Shown in pieces: positions 56,900 to 64,000 of a DNA stretch of 64,000 nucleotides (positions are counted from its first letter, which is position 1; each line of letters opens with the position of its first letter). The position numbers and the translations under genes were made by a program. The stretch comes from Murinocardiopsis flavida (GTDB lineage Bacteria > Actinomycetota > Actinomycetes > Streptosporangiales > Streptosporangiaceae): contig NZ_PYGA01000016.1 in the NCBI RefSeq assembly GCF_003014485.1, positions 1-64,000 on the forward strand, in the 5' to 3' direction. Under the pieces are notes generated by a model, which was not told the DNA's origin, made no database searches, and worked only from the letters and a program-made list of their open reading frames with translations.

Positions 56900-57028
56900 G
56901 CCGGCACGAAGCGGCAGCTGCACGGCCGCGGAACGGCACTCCACCATCGTCGACCCTACTCTGCGTAGTGGCCGCCTGGTCCGGATGGCCCAACGGCACT
57001 GCCTGACATGACGTGCGCGACCATGCGG

Positions 57029-57988
57029 TCACACGACACCGGTCGTGGCCGCGCCCTCCTGGCCGCCGCGGGTGACCACGACCGGGACCGTGGCGTGGTG
57101 CAGGATCGCCTGGCTCACCGAGCCGAGGATGAGGCCGCGGAACCCACCGCGGCCCCGCGACCCGACGACGATCAGGTCCGCGGCCCGCCCCTCGGCGAGC
57201 AGCGCCCGCGCCGGGTGGTCCTCGACGATGACCAGGCTGGCGGGCACGCGGCCGGTACCCGCTGCGCGCGCCCCGTCCAGGATCCCCTGGAAGTGCGTGC
57301 GGTAGCGCAGCATGACGGTCTCGTGGTCGATGACCTCGCCCGACGCCGTGGGCCCGCCCGTGCCGAACGCACCCAGCGCCTGCCACGCGTGCACCGCGAC
57401 CACGTCGGCGCCCGTGCGGGCCGCCTCCTCGAACGCGAAGCGCAGCGCCGCCCCGGACTGCGGGGAGTCGTCCACCCCCACGACGATGCTGGGGCGCTCC
57501 ACACGCTCGATCGCGCTGCCCGGCGGGACCACGACCACCGGGCACGCGGCGTGCGAGCTGACCCGGATGCTCACCGACCCGAGGAACAACGAGCCCACAC
57601 CGCTGAGCCCGCGCGACCCGACCACCACCAGCTCGGCGTCCCTCGAGGCGGCCAGCAGCGCCGGGGCCGGCTCCGGCGGGGCGGCCTCGGTCACCACGGA
57701 GAGCCCCGGATGGAGCGCCGCGATGTGCTCGGCCGCCGCGGTGAGCAGTGCCGAGGCGCGGTCGGCGACATCGGGGTCCGGCGGCATCCGCACCGTGTGC
57801 GTGAACGGCGTGGCGAACACCGGCATGCTCAGCGCGTACAGGATCCGCAGGCCCGCCCGGCGGTCACCGGCCAGGCGGGCGGCCAGGGCGAGCGCACTCC
57901 TGCTCGGCGCCGACCCGTCGACCCCCACGACGACCTCGCGCCCGGACCGTGCGGGCGGGATCCGGCCATGGGACTCTGCGTTGTGCAT
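57029..57988 (-). CDS. Tandem universal stress protein (UspA family)
   Basis: A 319-residue protein with two Usp domains. Domain 1 (about 17-155) opens VVVGVDGSAPSRSALALAARLA and closes with ATP-binding GSRGLSGVGSLFLGSVS. Domain 2 (about 167-305) opens IVVGVDDSPQSGAALRFAFEEA and closes GSRGRGGFRGLILGSVS. Both keep the G-2x-G-9x-G-S/T ATP motif, so both should bind nucleotide. It is cytoplasmic and probably induced by stress or hypoxia. Bases 57989-58274 upstream hold its promoter but no clear gene. Confidence 0.92.
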   Translation of the reverse strand: MHNAESHGRIPPARSGREVVVGVDGSAPSRSALALAARLAGDRRAGLRILYALSMPVFATPFTHTVRMPPDPDVADRASALLTAAAEHIAALHPGLSVVTEAAPPEPAPALLAASRDAELVVVGSRGLSGVGSLFLGSVSIRVSSHAACPVVVVPPGSAIERVERPSIVVGVDDSPQSGAALRFAFEEAARTGADVVAVHAWQALGAFGTGGPTASGEVIDHETVMLRYRTHFQGILDGARAAGTGRVPASLVIVEDHPARALLAEGRAADLIVVGSRGRGGFRGLILGSVSQAILHHATVPVVVTRGGQEGAATTGVV

Positions 57989-58274
57989 GGTGCCGTCCTT
58001 TCACTGGTCGATCGGTTCTCCGCACGCAACGGCGCCGCCAACGTCGGTGAGCAGGCGGGAGCGCGGCGCACCCGTCGCCTCACCGGACGGCACCGGCCGC
58101 CGCTATCAGTCTCGCCGCGCCCTCCCCCAGTCGCCAGCACCCCCCAAGCGTTATCCCCGTGATCGCCGAGCACGCGGTCGGCGTCCTCAAGGGCGGTGCC
58201 GCCGGTCAGGCGAGCGTCCAGTGCCGGGACTCTGAGCGTGTGGCGAAAAGGCAGGTTCGTCATCGGCTGCGAAC

Positions 58275-58502
58275 ATGGAGCGCACGGTGCGATTGACCGC
58301 GACTGTCATCGCCGATGGGGAGGTCGGCGGCTACGTCGCGCGCGCCGTGGAGGTGGAGGTCACCTCCCAGGGCGAGACCCCGGAGAAGGCGCTCGGCGCG
58401 CTCAGCGAGCCCTTGGAGCTGTACTTCGAAGGTGACGAGGACCTGGTACCGGCGGAACACGTCACCCTGGTTGCGCCGGTCGACGTGCGCCTGTCCGCAT
58501 GA
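58275..58502 (+). CDS. hicB: HicB-family antitoxin-like protein
   Basis: A 75-residue HicB-fold protein: TATVIADGEVGGYVARAVEVEVTSQGETPEKALGALSEPLELYFEGDE matches the HicB partial RNase H-like domain (V-D-E-GGY-A, V-SQG-T-EEAL-L-E). There is no C-terminal DNA-binding domain, as in short actinobacterial HicB proteins. The stop overlaps the start of a decayed hicA (ATGA). It may be an antitoxin left without its toxin, or may act on another HicA. No Shine-Dalgarno sequence is obvious. Confidence 0.78.
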   Translation: MERTVRLTATVIADGEVGGYVARAVEVEVTSQGETPEKALGALSEPLELYFEGDEDLVPAEHVTLVAPVDVRLSA

Positions 58503-58609
58503 GTCCCCGTCTGCCCGCTGATCGTGCCGCTGCACCGGGAATTGAAGCGCGGCACGCCTGCGTCGGTCCGGCGGGGATGAGCGCGGAGGAGTTGCGGGCC
58601 CTGCTTTAA
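58499..58609 (+). pseudogene. Decayed hicA toxin gene
   Basis: The ATG at 58499 overlaps the hicB stop and encodes MSPRLPA, a normal HicA start, and the same frame ends MSAEELRALL and a stop, a normal HicA end. The middle, however, reads LIVPLHRELKRGTPASVRR in another frame, the conserved HicA C-terminal core. An internal deletion removed the N-terminal half, including the catalytic His region, and shifted the frame. The remaining 36-codon frame cannot be an active mRNA interferase. Confidence 0.72.
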
Positions 58610-58813
58610 CTCGGTCCTGAGAGGTACTCAGCCTTACCAGACCGGGCAGCGGGTCGACTCCTACCGCGGCACGCGATTCGTGGTTCCATGCCGCCCTTCC
58701 GCGCCGGTGATTCCGGGCCGTCCGTGGACGTGCATGGTGTGCGTGGGATTGCGTAGCGGGGATACGCGATCAGGGGGATTCCCCGCGGACCGCGCCGCAC
58801 GATCCTGGGCACC

Positions 58814-59248
58814 ATGGTCGAGACAAAGAAGCGCGATATCCGAATCGGTGCCCGATGGGTCACGAGCGGCGGGCTGGTGCTGTGCGCGCTCGGCATCGCG
58901 ACACTCTGGCTTTCGGGGACCGCCGAATTCCCGGTCGCACTCCCGCCGGGTGCGGAGAACACGACGTCGAGTTCCCGCTCGGAGATCGCCTTCCTGACGA
59001 TCGGCGCGCTGTTCGTGGCCCTGGCCCGATGGCGCTGGGTGCCGGTCGTCGGAGTGCTCCTCGGCGCCGTCTTCGCCGTCGGGTTCTTCGCGAGTCCCAG
59101 CGGGTTCGGCAACCTCACCGGAGCGGCGGGGGCGACCGCCGCCATCGGCCAAGCGGTCCAGCTGGCCGGTGAGCTGACGGCTCTGGTCGCGGGGGTTCTC
59201 GCCGTCCGGGCCGGCTACACGGCGCGCCGCGTCTCCCCGGCACCGTGA
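58814..59248 (+). CDS. Hypothetical membrane protein, four helices
   Basis: A 144-residue protein with about four membrane segments (WVTSGGLVLCALGIATLWLSG, IAFLTIGALFVALARWRWVPVVGVLLGAVFAVGFF and a C-terminal helix ELTALVAGVLAVRAGY). A short polar loop contains ENTTSSSRSE. I do not recognise a family. The ATG has no strong ribosome site. It lies in the same direction as the DUF2306 gene, 127 bases upstream of it; that gap is a low-complexity GCCGTC-rich stretch. Confidence 0.65.
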   Translation: MVETKKRDIRIGARWVTSGGLVLCALGIATLWLSGTAEFPVALPPGAENTTSSSRSEIAFLTIGALFVALARWRWVPVVGVLLGAVFAVGFFASPSGFGNLTGAAGATAAIGQAVQLAGELTALVAGVLAVRAGYTARRVSPAP

Positions 59249-59375
59249 ACGCGCCCGTTGCCGTCGGCGCCGTGAGCGTCGCCGTGGCCGTCGTTGGCGT
59301 CGTGAGTGCGGCTGTTGTCGTCGGCGCCGCGTTCCGGGGCGGTCGCGGGCGGGCGCGGACCTCGGGGGCACTCCG

Positions 59376-60050
59376 ATGACGCCGCGCGACGCGTCAGCGC
59401 CCCCTCGATCCTGGCGGACCGGTGTCCTGCTGCTCATCGCGGTGGCCGCGGGCGGCGCGCTCGTCTTCCCCTACCTGTCCCCGGACCTGGCCGCGGGGCT
59501 GGAGACCCGGAGCGAACTGCACGCGATCCTGCTGCGCGCGCACGTCTTCACCGCCCTGATCGCCCTCGTCCTGGGACCGTTGCAGTTCCTGCCGTCGATC
59601 CGGGCCCGGCGGCGGGTGCACCGGGTCATCGGGCGCTGCTACCTGTTCGCGGGCATCCTGCCGTCAGGGCTGGCCGGGATCCCCGTTGCGCTGATGGCCG
59701 ACAGCCCCGTCACCCGGGTGGGGCTGTTCATCCCGGCCGTCGCCTGGCTGGTCACCGGCTGGCTCGCGCTCCGGGCCGCCCGGCGGCGCGACTTCGCGAC
59801 CCACCAGGAGTGGATGATGCGCAACTACGCGCTGACCTTCCTGGCCGTGACGGCGCGCGCGGTGGCGCCGCTGATCCTCCTGGCGCAGGCCCCGTTCCTG
59901 GACAGCCTGTACGGCGGCTCCCTGGACGCGGCCATCGCGGCCACCATCCCCATCGGGCAGTGGCTGGGCTGGATCATCAACCTGATCATCGCCGAAGCCC
60001 TCATCCGCGCGCGGCGGAAGGCCCGCCGCCCCCACCCGGTACGGCCGTAG
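59376..60050 (+). CDS. DUF2306-family integral membrane protein
   Basis: A 224-residue protein with about six membrane helices. Family marks are RAHVFTALIALVLGPLQFLPSIRARRRVHRVIGRCYLFAGI, with the conserved H and the GPLQF box, and RDFATHQEWMMRNYALTFLAVTARA. DUF2306 proteins are widespread and uncharacterised; conserved histidines in helices suggest heme or metal contact but this is unproven. It ends with a basic tail (RARRKARRPHPVRP). It converges with the SDR gene (44-base gap). Confidence 0.84.
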   Translation: MTPRDASAPPRSWRTGVLLLIAVAAGGALVFPYLSPDLAAGLETRSELHAILLRAHVFTALIALVLGPLQFLPSIRARRRVHRVIGRCYLFAGILPSGLAGIPVALMADSPVTRVGLFIPAVAWLVTGWLALRAARRRDFATHQEWMMRNYALTFLAVTARAVAPLILLAQAPFLDSLYGGSLDAAIAATIPIGQWLGWIINLIIAEALIRARRKARRPHPVRP

Positions 60051-60094
60051 CGACCGCGTCCGGCCTCGTGGAACATCGGTACAGCGGTTGGGGC

Positions 60095-60853
60095 TCAGAG
60101 GAGGGCGCCGCCGGAGACCTCGATGCGCTGGGCGGTGACCCAGCGCAGGCCCTCGGCGGCCAGCGTGGCGATGGCGTCGCCGATCTCCTCAGGTTCGCCG
60201 ACGCGGCCGAGCGCGGTCTGTCCGGCCAGAACCTGGCGCATCTCGGCGTCGTCCCGCATCGCTCCACCGTTGAAATCGGTGGCGGTCGGTCCCGGGGCGA
60301 TGGAGTTGACCCGGATTCCGCGCGGGCCGAGTTCCGCGGCGAGGGTGCGGCCCAAGGCTTCGACGGCGGCCTTCGAGGCGGAGTAGACCGAGGTGGCGGG
60401 GCTGGTGTGGCGGGTCAGTGACGTCGAGACGTTGATGACGCGGCCGCCTTGGGTCAGCAGCGGCACAAGTGACTGGATGAGGAAGAACGTGCCCCGGACG
60501 TTGGTGCCCATCACCGTGTCGAAGTCGTCGATCGTGACGTCCTCCAGCGGTCCGAAGATCCCCACTCCCGCGTTGTTGACCAGGATGTCGAGCCGCGAAG
60601 CACCCCAGCGCTCCAGCTGCTCGCTCAGTTCGGAGGTGAAGGACGCGAAGGAGGGGACGTCGCTGATGTCGAGCCGGAGAACAGCGGCGGTCCCGCCCAC
60701 CGCCTGCACCTGTTCCGCCGTCTTCTCGGCCCCTGCCGCATCACCGCGGTGGGTGACCACGACCCGCACTCCGCGTGTGGCCAGAGCGATGGCCGCGCCG
60801 CGTCCGAGGCCGCGATTCGCACCGGTCACCAAAGCGGTCTTGTCGATCGTCAT
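60095..60853 (-). CDS. Short-chain dehydrogenase/reductase (SDR), classical
   Basis: A 252-residue SDR: cofactor motif TGANRGLG (9-16), NNAGVG, Ser in INVSTSLTRH and the catalytic YSASK. The C-terminus is TAQRIEVSGGALL. VVVTHRGD after beta-2 suggests NADP preference. ATG 60853 has GGAGGA seven bases upstream. It is divergent from a TetR gene, and a CGAGTC-N4-GACTCG palindrome occurs twice between them, so it is a likely TetR target. Substrate is unknown. Confidence 0.9.
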   Translation of the reverse strand: MTIDKTALVTGANRGLGRGAAIALATRGVRVVVTHRGDAAGAEKTAEQVQAVGGTAAVLRLDISDVPSFASFTSELSEQLERWGASRLDILVNNAGVGIFGPLEDVTIDDFDTVMGTNVRGTFFLIQSLVPLLTQGGRVINVSTSLTRHTSPATSVYSASKAAVEALGRTLAAELGPRGIRVNSIAPGPTATDFNGGAMRDDAEMRQVLAGQTALGRVGEPEEIGDAIATLAAEGLRWVTAQRIEVSGGALL

Positions 60854-60909
60854 GAACTGTTCCTCCACCGCGCGGCTACCGGAATTCGACCGGGCGCCGC
60901 AGATAGGAT

Positions 60910-60996
60910 GCGAGTCACTCGACTCGCCTTGCTCCCGTACCGTATGCAGGACCACCGAGACGAGTCAAGTGACTCGCCTCGGGTCTGCGGCATACT
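60910..60996. promoter_or_regulatory. Duplicated CGAGTC palindromes and promoters between SDR and TetR genes
   Basis: GCGAGTC-N4-GACTCGC (60910-60927) and CGAGTC-N4-GACTCG (60961-60976) are two copies of one operator. The second overlaps a -35-like GTGACT paired with CATACT (60991-60996) for tetR, whose ATG (61003) would be at the transcript start (leaderless). It also overlaps TTGACT on the other strand for the SDR gene. Confidence 0.7.
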
Positions 60997-61002
60997 GTCC
61001 GC

Positions 61003-61656
61003 ATGGCAGCCGAACTCTCCGCACACCACCGCAGACTCGCTCAGCAGAAACGCGAGGCGATCACCACCGCGGCCACAGAACTGTTCCTGGACCGCGGCTA
61101 CGACGGCACCTCACTGGCCCGGATCGCCGAAGCGGCCGGGGTCTCGAAGTCCACCCTGTTCAAGCGGTTCCCCACCAAGGCGGCCCTCTTCGAGGCCATC
61201 GTCACCGAGTCCTGGCAGCGTGACGCCGACGACGCCGCCGCGCGGCCGCAGACCGGAGATCTGCGCTCCGGCCTGACGACCATCGGCCGCCGCTATGCCG
61301 ACCTGGTCGGCCGGCCCGGCATGACAGCCCTGTTCCGGATCGTCATCGCCGAACTCCCTCGTTTCCCCGAACTGGGACGGATGCAGTTCCAGCTCGGCAA
61401 ACTGCCCTACTTCACCTCCGTTCAGCACTACTTGGAAGCCGAGCACGAGGCGGGCAACGCTGCTGTCCCGGACGCCGTGAGCGCCGCGAACCAGTTCCTC
61501 GGCATGATCGCCAACTACGTCCTGTGGCCCCGCATGCTGCTGACCGACTGGAACCCCGCAGCCTCCGACATCCACGACGCCGTCGAGGAGGCCGTCCAGA
61601 CCATGCTCGCCAGGTACACCCCGACCCGGCGGCCCGACCCGCAGCCGGAGCGTTGA
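61003..61656 (+). CDS. TetR-family regulator
   Basis: A 217-residue TetR protein: KREAITTAATELFLDRGYDGTSLARIAEAAGVSKSTLFKRFPTKAALFEAIV is the helix-turn-helix (about 15-66). The C-terminal part resembles the TetR_C_7/AefR-like domain (GMTALFRIVIAELPRFPELG). Divergent from an SDR gene with duplicated palindromes between, it probably represses both. The ATG lacks a Shine-Dalgarno sequence and is seven bases after the -10, so the mRNA is probably leaderless. Confidence 0.9.
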   Translation: MAAELSAHHRRLAQQKREAITTAATELFLDRGYDGTSLARIAEAAGVSKSTLFKRFPTKAALFEAIVTESWQRDADDAAARPQTGDLRSGLTTIGRRYADLVGRPGMTALFRIVIAELPRFPELGRMQFQLGKLPYFTSVQHYLEAEHEAGNAAVPDAVSAANQFLGMIANYVLWPRMLLTDWNPAASDIHDAVEEAVQTMLARYTPTRRPDPQPER

Positions 61657-61761
61657 CGCCGGCGCGCAATGCCCGACATCCGCGACACCGGATATCGGCC
61701 GCCGGACGCGCCTCGTCCCGGCGCATGCGGCCCGGCGTGCCGGCGGCCTGACGGCGCGGGC

Positions 61762-62490
61762 TCACTTCAGATGCCGGGTCAAGAACTTGCCCGCGGCCTC
61801 CCCCGCGTACTGGGGGACGCCGGTGTGCCCGCCCATATTGGCGTGCAGAGCCTTCTCCGTGGAGCCGAAGGCGTCGAACAGGTCCAGGGCCGCCTGCCGG
61901 TCGTTCCCTTCGTCGTCCCACTGAAGCAGGACGTGCAGCGGAATGGTGACCCGGCGGGCCTCCTCGAACATGGCGCGAGGCACGAAACTCCCGGCGAACA
62001 GGACGGCGGCCGAGATGCGCGGCTCGACCACCGCCAGCCGGGTTCCGATGGAGATCACTCCTCCTGAGTACCCGACCGGGCCGCCGATATCGGGCAGCGA
62101 CAGGAGAGCGTCCAGGGCGGCCTGCCATTCCGGGACCGCGTTGTCGACCAGGGGAAGGATGAGGGCGTCGATGATCTCGTCGGTAACCGGCTCGCCGGCC
62201 TCCATCGCCCGGCGCAGGTCGGCGAGGGCCTGCTCGGCGCCGGGCAGGCGGGGCCGGTCGCCGCATCCGGGGAGTTCGATGGTGGCCGAGGCGAAGCCGT
62301 GCGCCGCGGAGTGCCGGGCTCGGGTCGCCAAGCGGGGGTACGCCTTGCGCAGCCCGAGGGGAGGAGGGCCGAGCAGGATCAGCGGCGCCGGTGCGGATGC
62401 GGGCGTCCACAGGATGCCGGGAATCTCGCCGAGGGTGAATTCGCGCTCGAGGACGCCGTCGTCGAGGCGCTGTTCGGAAGTGACGTGCAT
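61762..62490 (-). CDS. Alpha/beta hydrolase (dienelactone hydrolase-like)
   Basis: A 242-residue protein: PLILLGPPPLGLRKAYPRLATRAR takes the place of the usual HG oxyanion strand, PVGYSGGVISIGTRLAVVE holds the Ser nucleophile (GYSGG), LLQWDDEGNDRQAALDLFDAFGS the acid, and NMGGHTGVP the His. It resembles actinomycete hydrolases similar to FrsA or dienelactone hydrolase. AAAGGC lies six bases before the ATG. It is separated from murF by a 640-base gap and has no obvious operon partner. Confidence 0.83.
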   Translation of the reverse strand: MHVTSEQRLDDGVLEREFTLGEIPGILWTPASAPAPLILLGPPPLGLRKAYPRLATRARHSAAHGFASATIELPGCGDRPRLPGAEQALADLRRAMEAGEPVTDEIIDALILPLVDNAVPEWQAALDALLSLPDIGGPVGYSGGVISIGTRLAVVEPRISAAVLFAGSFVPRAMFEEARRVTIPLHVLLQWDDEGNDRQAALDLFDAFGSTEKALHANMGGHTGVPQYAGEAAGKFLTRHLK

Positions 62491-63132
62491 GGTCGTGCCT
62501 TTCGGGAGTGCTCAGAGACGGCGCTCCCGGACGACCTACCGCCCGACCGTGACCCCGGAGGGGAGCACCCATGTCGATCCTGCGTTCACGGGTCCCACCT
62601 CCTCGTTCTCTTGCACGGCTGCCGGAAGGGTAGCAGGGGCCGCCGTGACCGGCCCACTGGTTTAAGGCGGCCGATCTCCGGGTGCGAGACGCTCCCATGC
62701 CCGTGGTCGGAACAGCGGGGATGGCGGCCTCCGGCCATACGCCTCGGCCTGAAACCGTCCGTTCCCGCTGTTACGTCGCACTGCCCTGATTCGTTGCGGG
62801 CTGCCCGCTGCCCTCCCCAAGGCCTGACCTCCGAGAAGGTCCACTTATCGGAGGCCAGGATTGCCGCCCTGTCGAACCTTCTTCCGTTTGCGTATCATCT
62901 GTTTCGTTTCAGAATTACGTTACAACCACAACGAAACGAAACAGTCGAAAACGCGATGCCCCGGACGCCGCCACCTCCGGACGACCGTCGACCTCGACGC
63001 CGCCGTCCCCCGGCGGACAACCCAGGGCTCCCCGGTCCGGGAAGGAGGACGCGGCCCGGCTGTCCCCGCTCGTCCATCCGGCCCACCCACCGCGCGAGGA
63101 CGGGCACGGGCACCCGGGCCGCGTCTCGACTG
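62491..63132. other. 642-base intergenic stretch with hairpin, -10 box and long inverted repeat
   Basis: No convincing gene. A hairpin with arms CCTCCGA (62828-62834) and TCGGAGG (62848-62854) is followed by TATCAT (62893-62898) and the inverted repeat at 62899-62944. A rightward frame from ATG 62956 is Pro/Arg-rich and looks non-coding. The bases around 62880-62950 are AT-rich compared with surroundings. Confidence 0.5.
62899..62944. promoter_or_regulatory. Inverted repeat with 12-bp perfect arms
   Basis: CTGTTTCGTTTC (62899-62910) is mirrored exactly at 62933-62944, spacer 22 bases. Each arm is itself a doubled GTTTC word. It follows a -10-like TATCAT, so it resembles an operator for a rightward transcript, yet no clear gene follows on that strand. 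Confidence 0.65.
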
Positions 63133-64000
63133 TCAAAGTGCGGACAGCTCACGCGCGCAGGCGTGCAGGCCGTACTCGCTGGACGCTTTGACGAACACCA
63201 CGTCTCCCGGTGCGATCAGCTCGGTGGCCACCCTGAGGGTTCCGGTCACGTCTGGGACCGTGTACACCGTGACCTCCCCGCCGGACGCCTCGGCTGCCAT
63301 GGCCCGTGGATCGCCTTGGCCGACTGCGATCAGCACGTCGATGCCGAGCTCGGCCACCAGCCAGCCCACCTGCTCGTGCCGGGCCTGGGAGGCGTCGGCC
63401 TGCTGTCCCATGGCGCCGAGCACCGCGATGGTGCGGCGGTCGCCGGCCAGTGCCGTGAACGCGTGCAGCCCGGCGCGCATGGATTCCGGGTTGGCGTTGT
63501 AGGCGTCGTTGACGACGGTGACGCCGTCGGGCCGGTTCGTGATCTCGAAGCGGCCCGATGCGCGGTGGGTGGCCGCGTTGAGCCCGGCGGTGATCTCGTC
63601 GGTGGGCAGTCCCAGTGCGGCGGCGGCCGCGGCGGCGCCCAGCGCGTTGGCCACCTGGTGCTCGCCGACGAGATCGAGGGCGACCCGGGCCCGGTTCGAG
63701 GGTGTCACCAGGTCGAATGCGGGCCGGGCCCCGTCATCCAGGCGCACCTGCTCGGCCCGCACATCGGCGCCTGGTGACCTGCCGTAGCGCACGACCCGGG
63801 CCGTGGTGCGCTCCGCCATGCGCACGACGTACGGATCGTCGGCGTTGAGCAGCGCGTACCCGTCGGGCGCCAGTGCCTGCACCAACTCCCCCTTGGCCGC
63901 GGCCACGTCCGCCAGCCCGCCGCCCATCCGCGACACGTGTGCGGCGCCGACGTTGAGCACCAGGCCCACCTGCGGCGGCGCGATCCCGGTCAGGTAGGTC
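63133..64000 (-). CDS. murF: MurF-like UDP-N-acetylmuramoyl-tripeptide--D-alanyl-D-alanine ligase (5' end beyond window)
   Basis: About 289 codons of the C-terminal two-thirds are visible; the N-terminal domain and ATP P-loop lie outside. The central domain shows LVLNVGAAHVSRMGG and AAAKGELVQALAPDGYALLNADDPYV. The substrate region has GEHQVANALGAAAAAAALG, and the C-terminal domain VVNDAYNANPESMRAGLHAF, a MurF hallmark, and VLGAMGQQAD. The enzyme adds D-Ala-D-Ala to the peptidoglycan precursor. It is not in a visible dcw cluster, so it may be a second copy. The stop at 63133 is followed by the long gap. Confidence 0.88.
   Translation of the reverse strand, partial: TYLTGIAPPQVGLVLNVGAAHVSRMGGGLADVAAAKGELVQALAPDGYALLNADDPYVVRMAERTTARVVRYGRSPGADVRAEQVRLDDGARPAFDLVTPSNRARVALDLVGEHQVANALGAAAAAAALGLPTDEITAGLNAATHRASGRFEITNRPDGVTVVNDAYNANPESMRAGLHAFTALAGDRRTIAVLGAMGQQADASQARHEQVGWLVAELGIDVLIAVGQGDPRAMAAEASGGEVTVYTVPDVTGTLRVATELIAPGDVVFVKASSEYGLHACARELSAL

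Noticed and set aside
62956-63777. Rightward gene downstream of the 62899 palindrome
   Set aside because: The frame is Pro/Arg-rich, then runs antisense to murF; no ribosome site or domain.

Overview
The window is very GC-rich with G/C-heavy third codon positions. It carries gene types typical of filamentous actinomycetes: an XRE/DUF397 pair, many TetR, MarR, XRE and WYL one-component regulators, a short EF-hand protein, and IrtAB-like ABC half-transporters. A Nocardiopsis- or Streptomyces-like actinomycete is the best reading; this is inferred from gene content, since no rRNA or tRNA gene is present. It looks like accessory, chromosome-arm type DNA: small regulator-plus-enzyme units, several gene remnants and one restriction-modification insertion.

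Left part (1-13.2 kb). A truncated sigma-region-4-like DNA-binding gene and three small hypothetical genes run leftward. They are divergent from an XRE/DUF5753 regulator coupled to a DUF397 protein. Next come a GH43 glycosidase, an SDR gene behind an attenuator-like leader, and a leftward VOC / atypical SDR / quinone-reductase group divergent from a TetR with two operator-like palindromes. A DUF418 membrane protein with its own divergent TetR, an EF-hand protein and a MerR regulator follow. From about 12.0 to 12.9 kb there is no convincing gene but a 55-bp exact repeat and several hairpins. It ends at a junction where a 5'-truncated arsR abuts the 3' tail of an SDR gene.

Middle (13.2-31.4 kb). 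This part holds a methyltransferase, a small membrane protein with an XRE/MmyB-type regulator, an aminoglycoside-phosphotransferase-like kinase, a TrmH-type methylase and the three-gene pnt transhydrogenase operon. Then come an N-terminally truncated gene, a DHFR-like reductase and a CapA-like lipoprotein. A BsuBI/PstI-type restriction endonuclease and its adenine methyltransferase (23.5-25.9 kb) are bracketed by a 25-bp direct repeat. That repeat duplicates the 3' end of the adjacent winged-helix gene, as expected if the module inserted into that end and regenerated it. A WYL regulator, GNAT, ABM, MarR, a small protein, an SPFH protein and a merR fragment follow.

Right-middle (31.4-52.8 kb). 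An acyltransferase sits divergent from a NarL-type two-component system. Then come an SRPBCC/ArsR/VOC operon, a GNAT, an AraC/GyrI-like regulator, a hydrolase divergent from a CGNR regulator, and a class IV PLP enzyme. Next are a MarR with a cysteine-rich tail coupled to an EamA exporter, a crcB/fluC pair, an esterase and a coupled pair of ABC half-transporters. A methyltransferase/TetR pair, an NmrA-like protein, an SGNH hydrolase, and a hydrolase coupled to a helix-turn-helix protein preceded by a 14-bp-arm inverted repeat complete this part.

Right end (52.9-64 kb). A DASS-family dicarboxylate transporter, a D-tartrate dehydratase-like enolase-superfamily enzyme and a divergent GntR/FCD regulator form a compact putative D-tartrate uptake and dehydration locus. 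After it come a tandem universal stress protein, hicB with a decayed hicA, two membrane proteins, an SDR/TetR pair with duplicated palindromes, a hydrolase and a murF gene that runs off the window. The recurring design is a local regulator, divergent from or coupled to one to three effector genes, with a palindrome in the shared promoter; many of these palindromes can be read directly.
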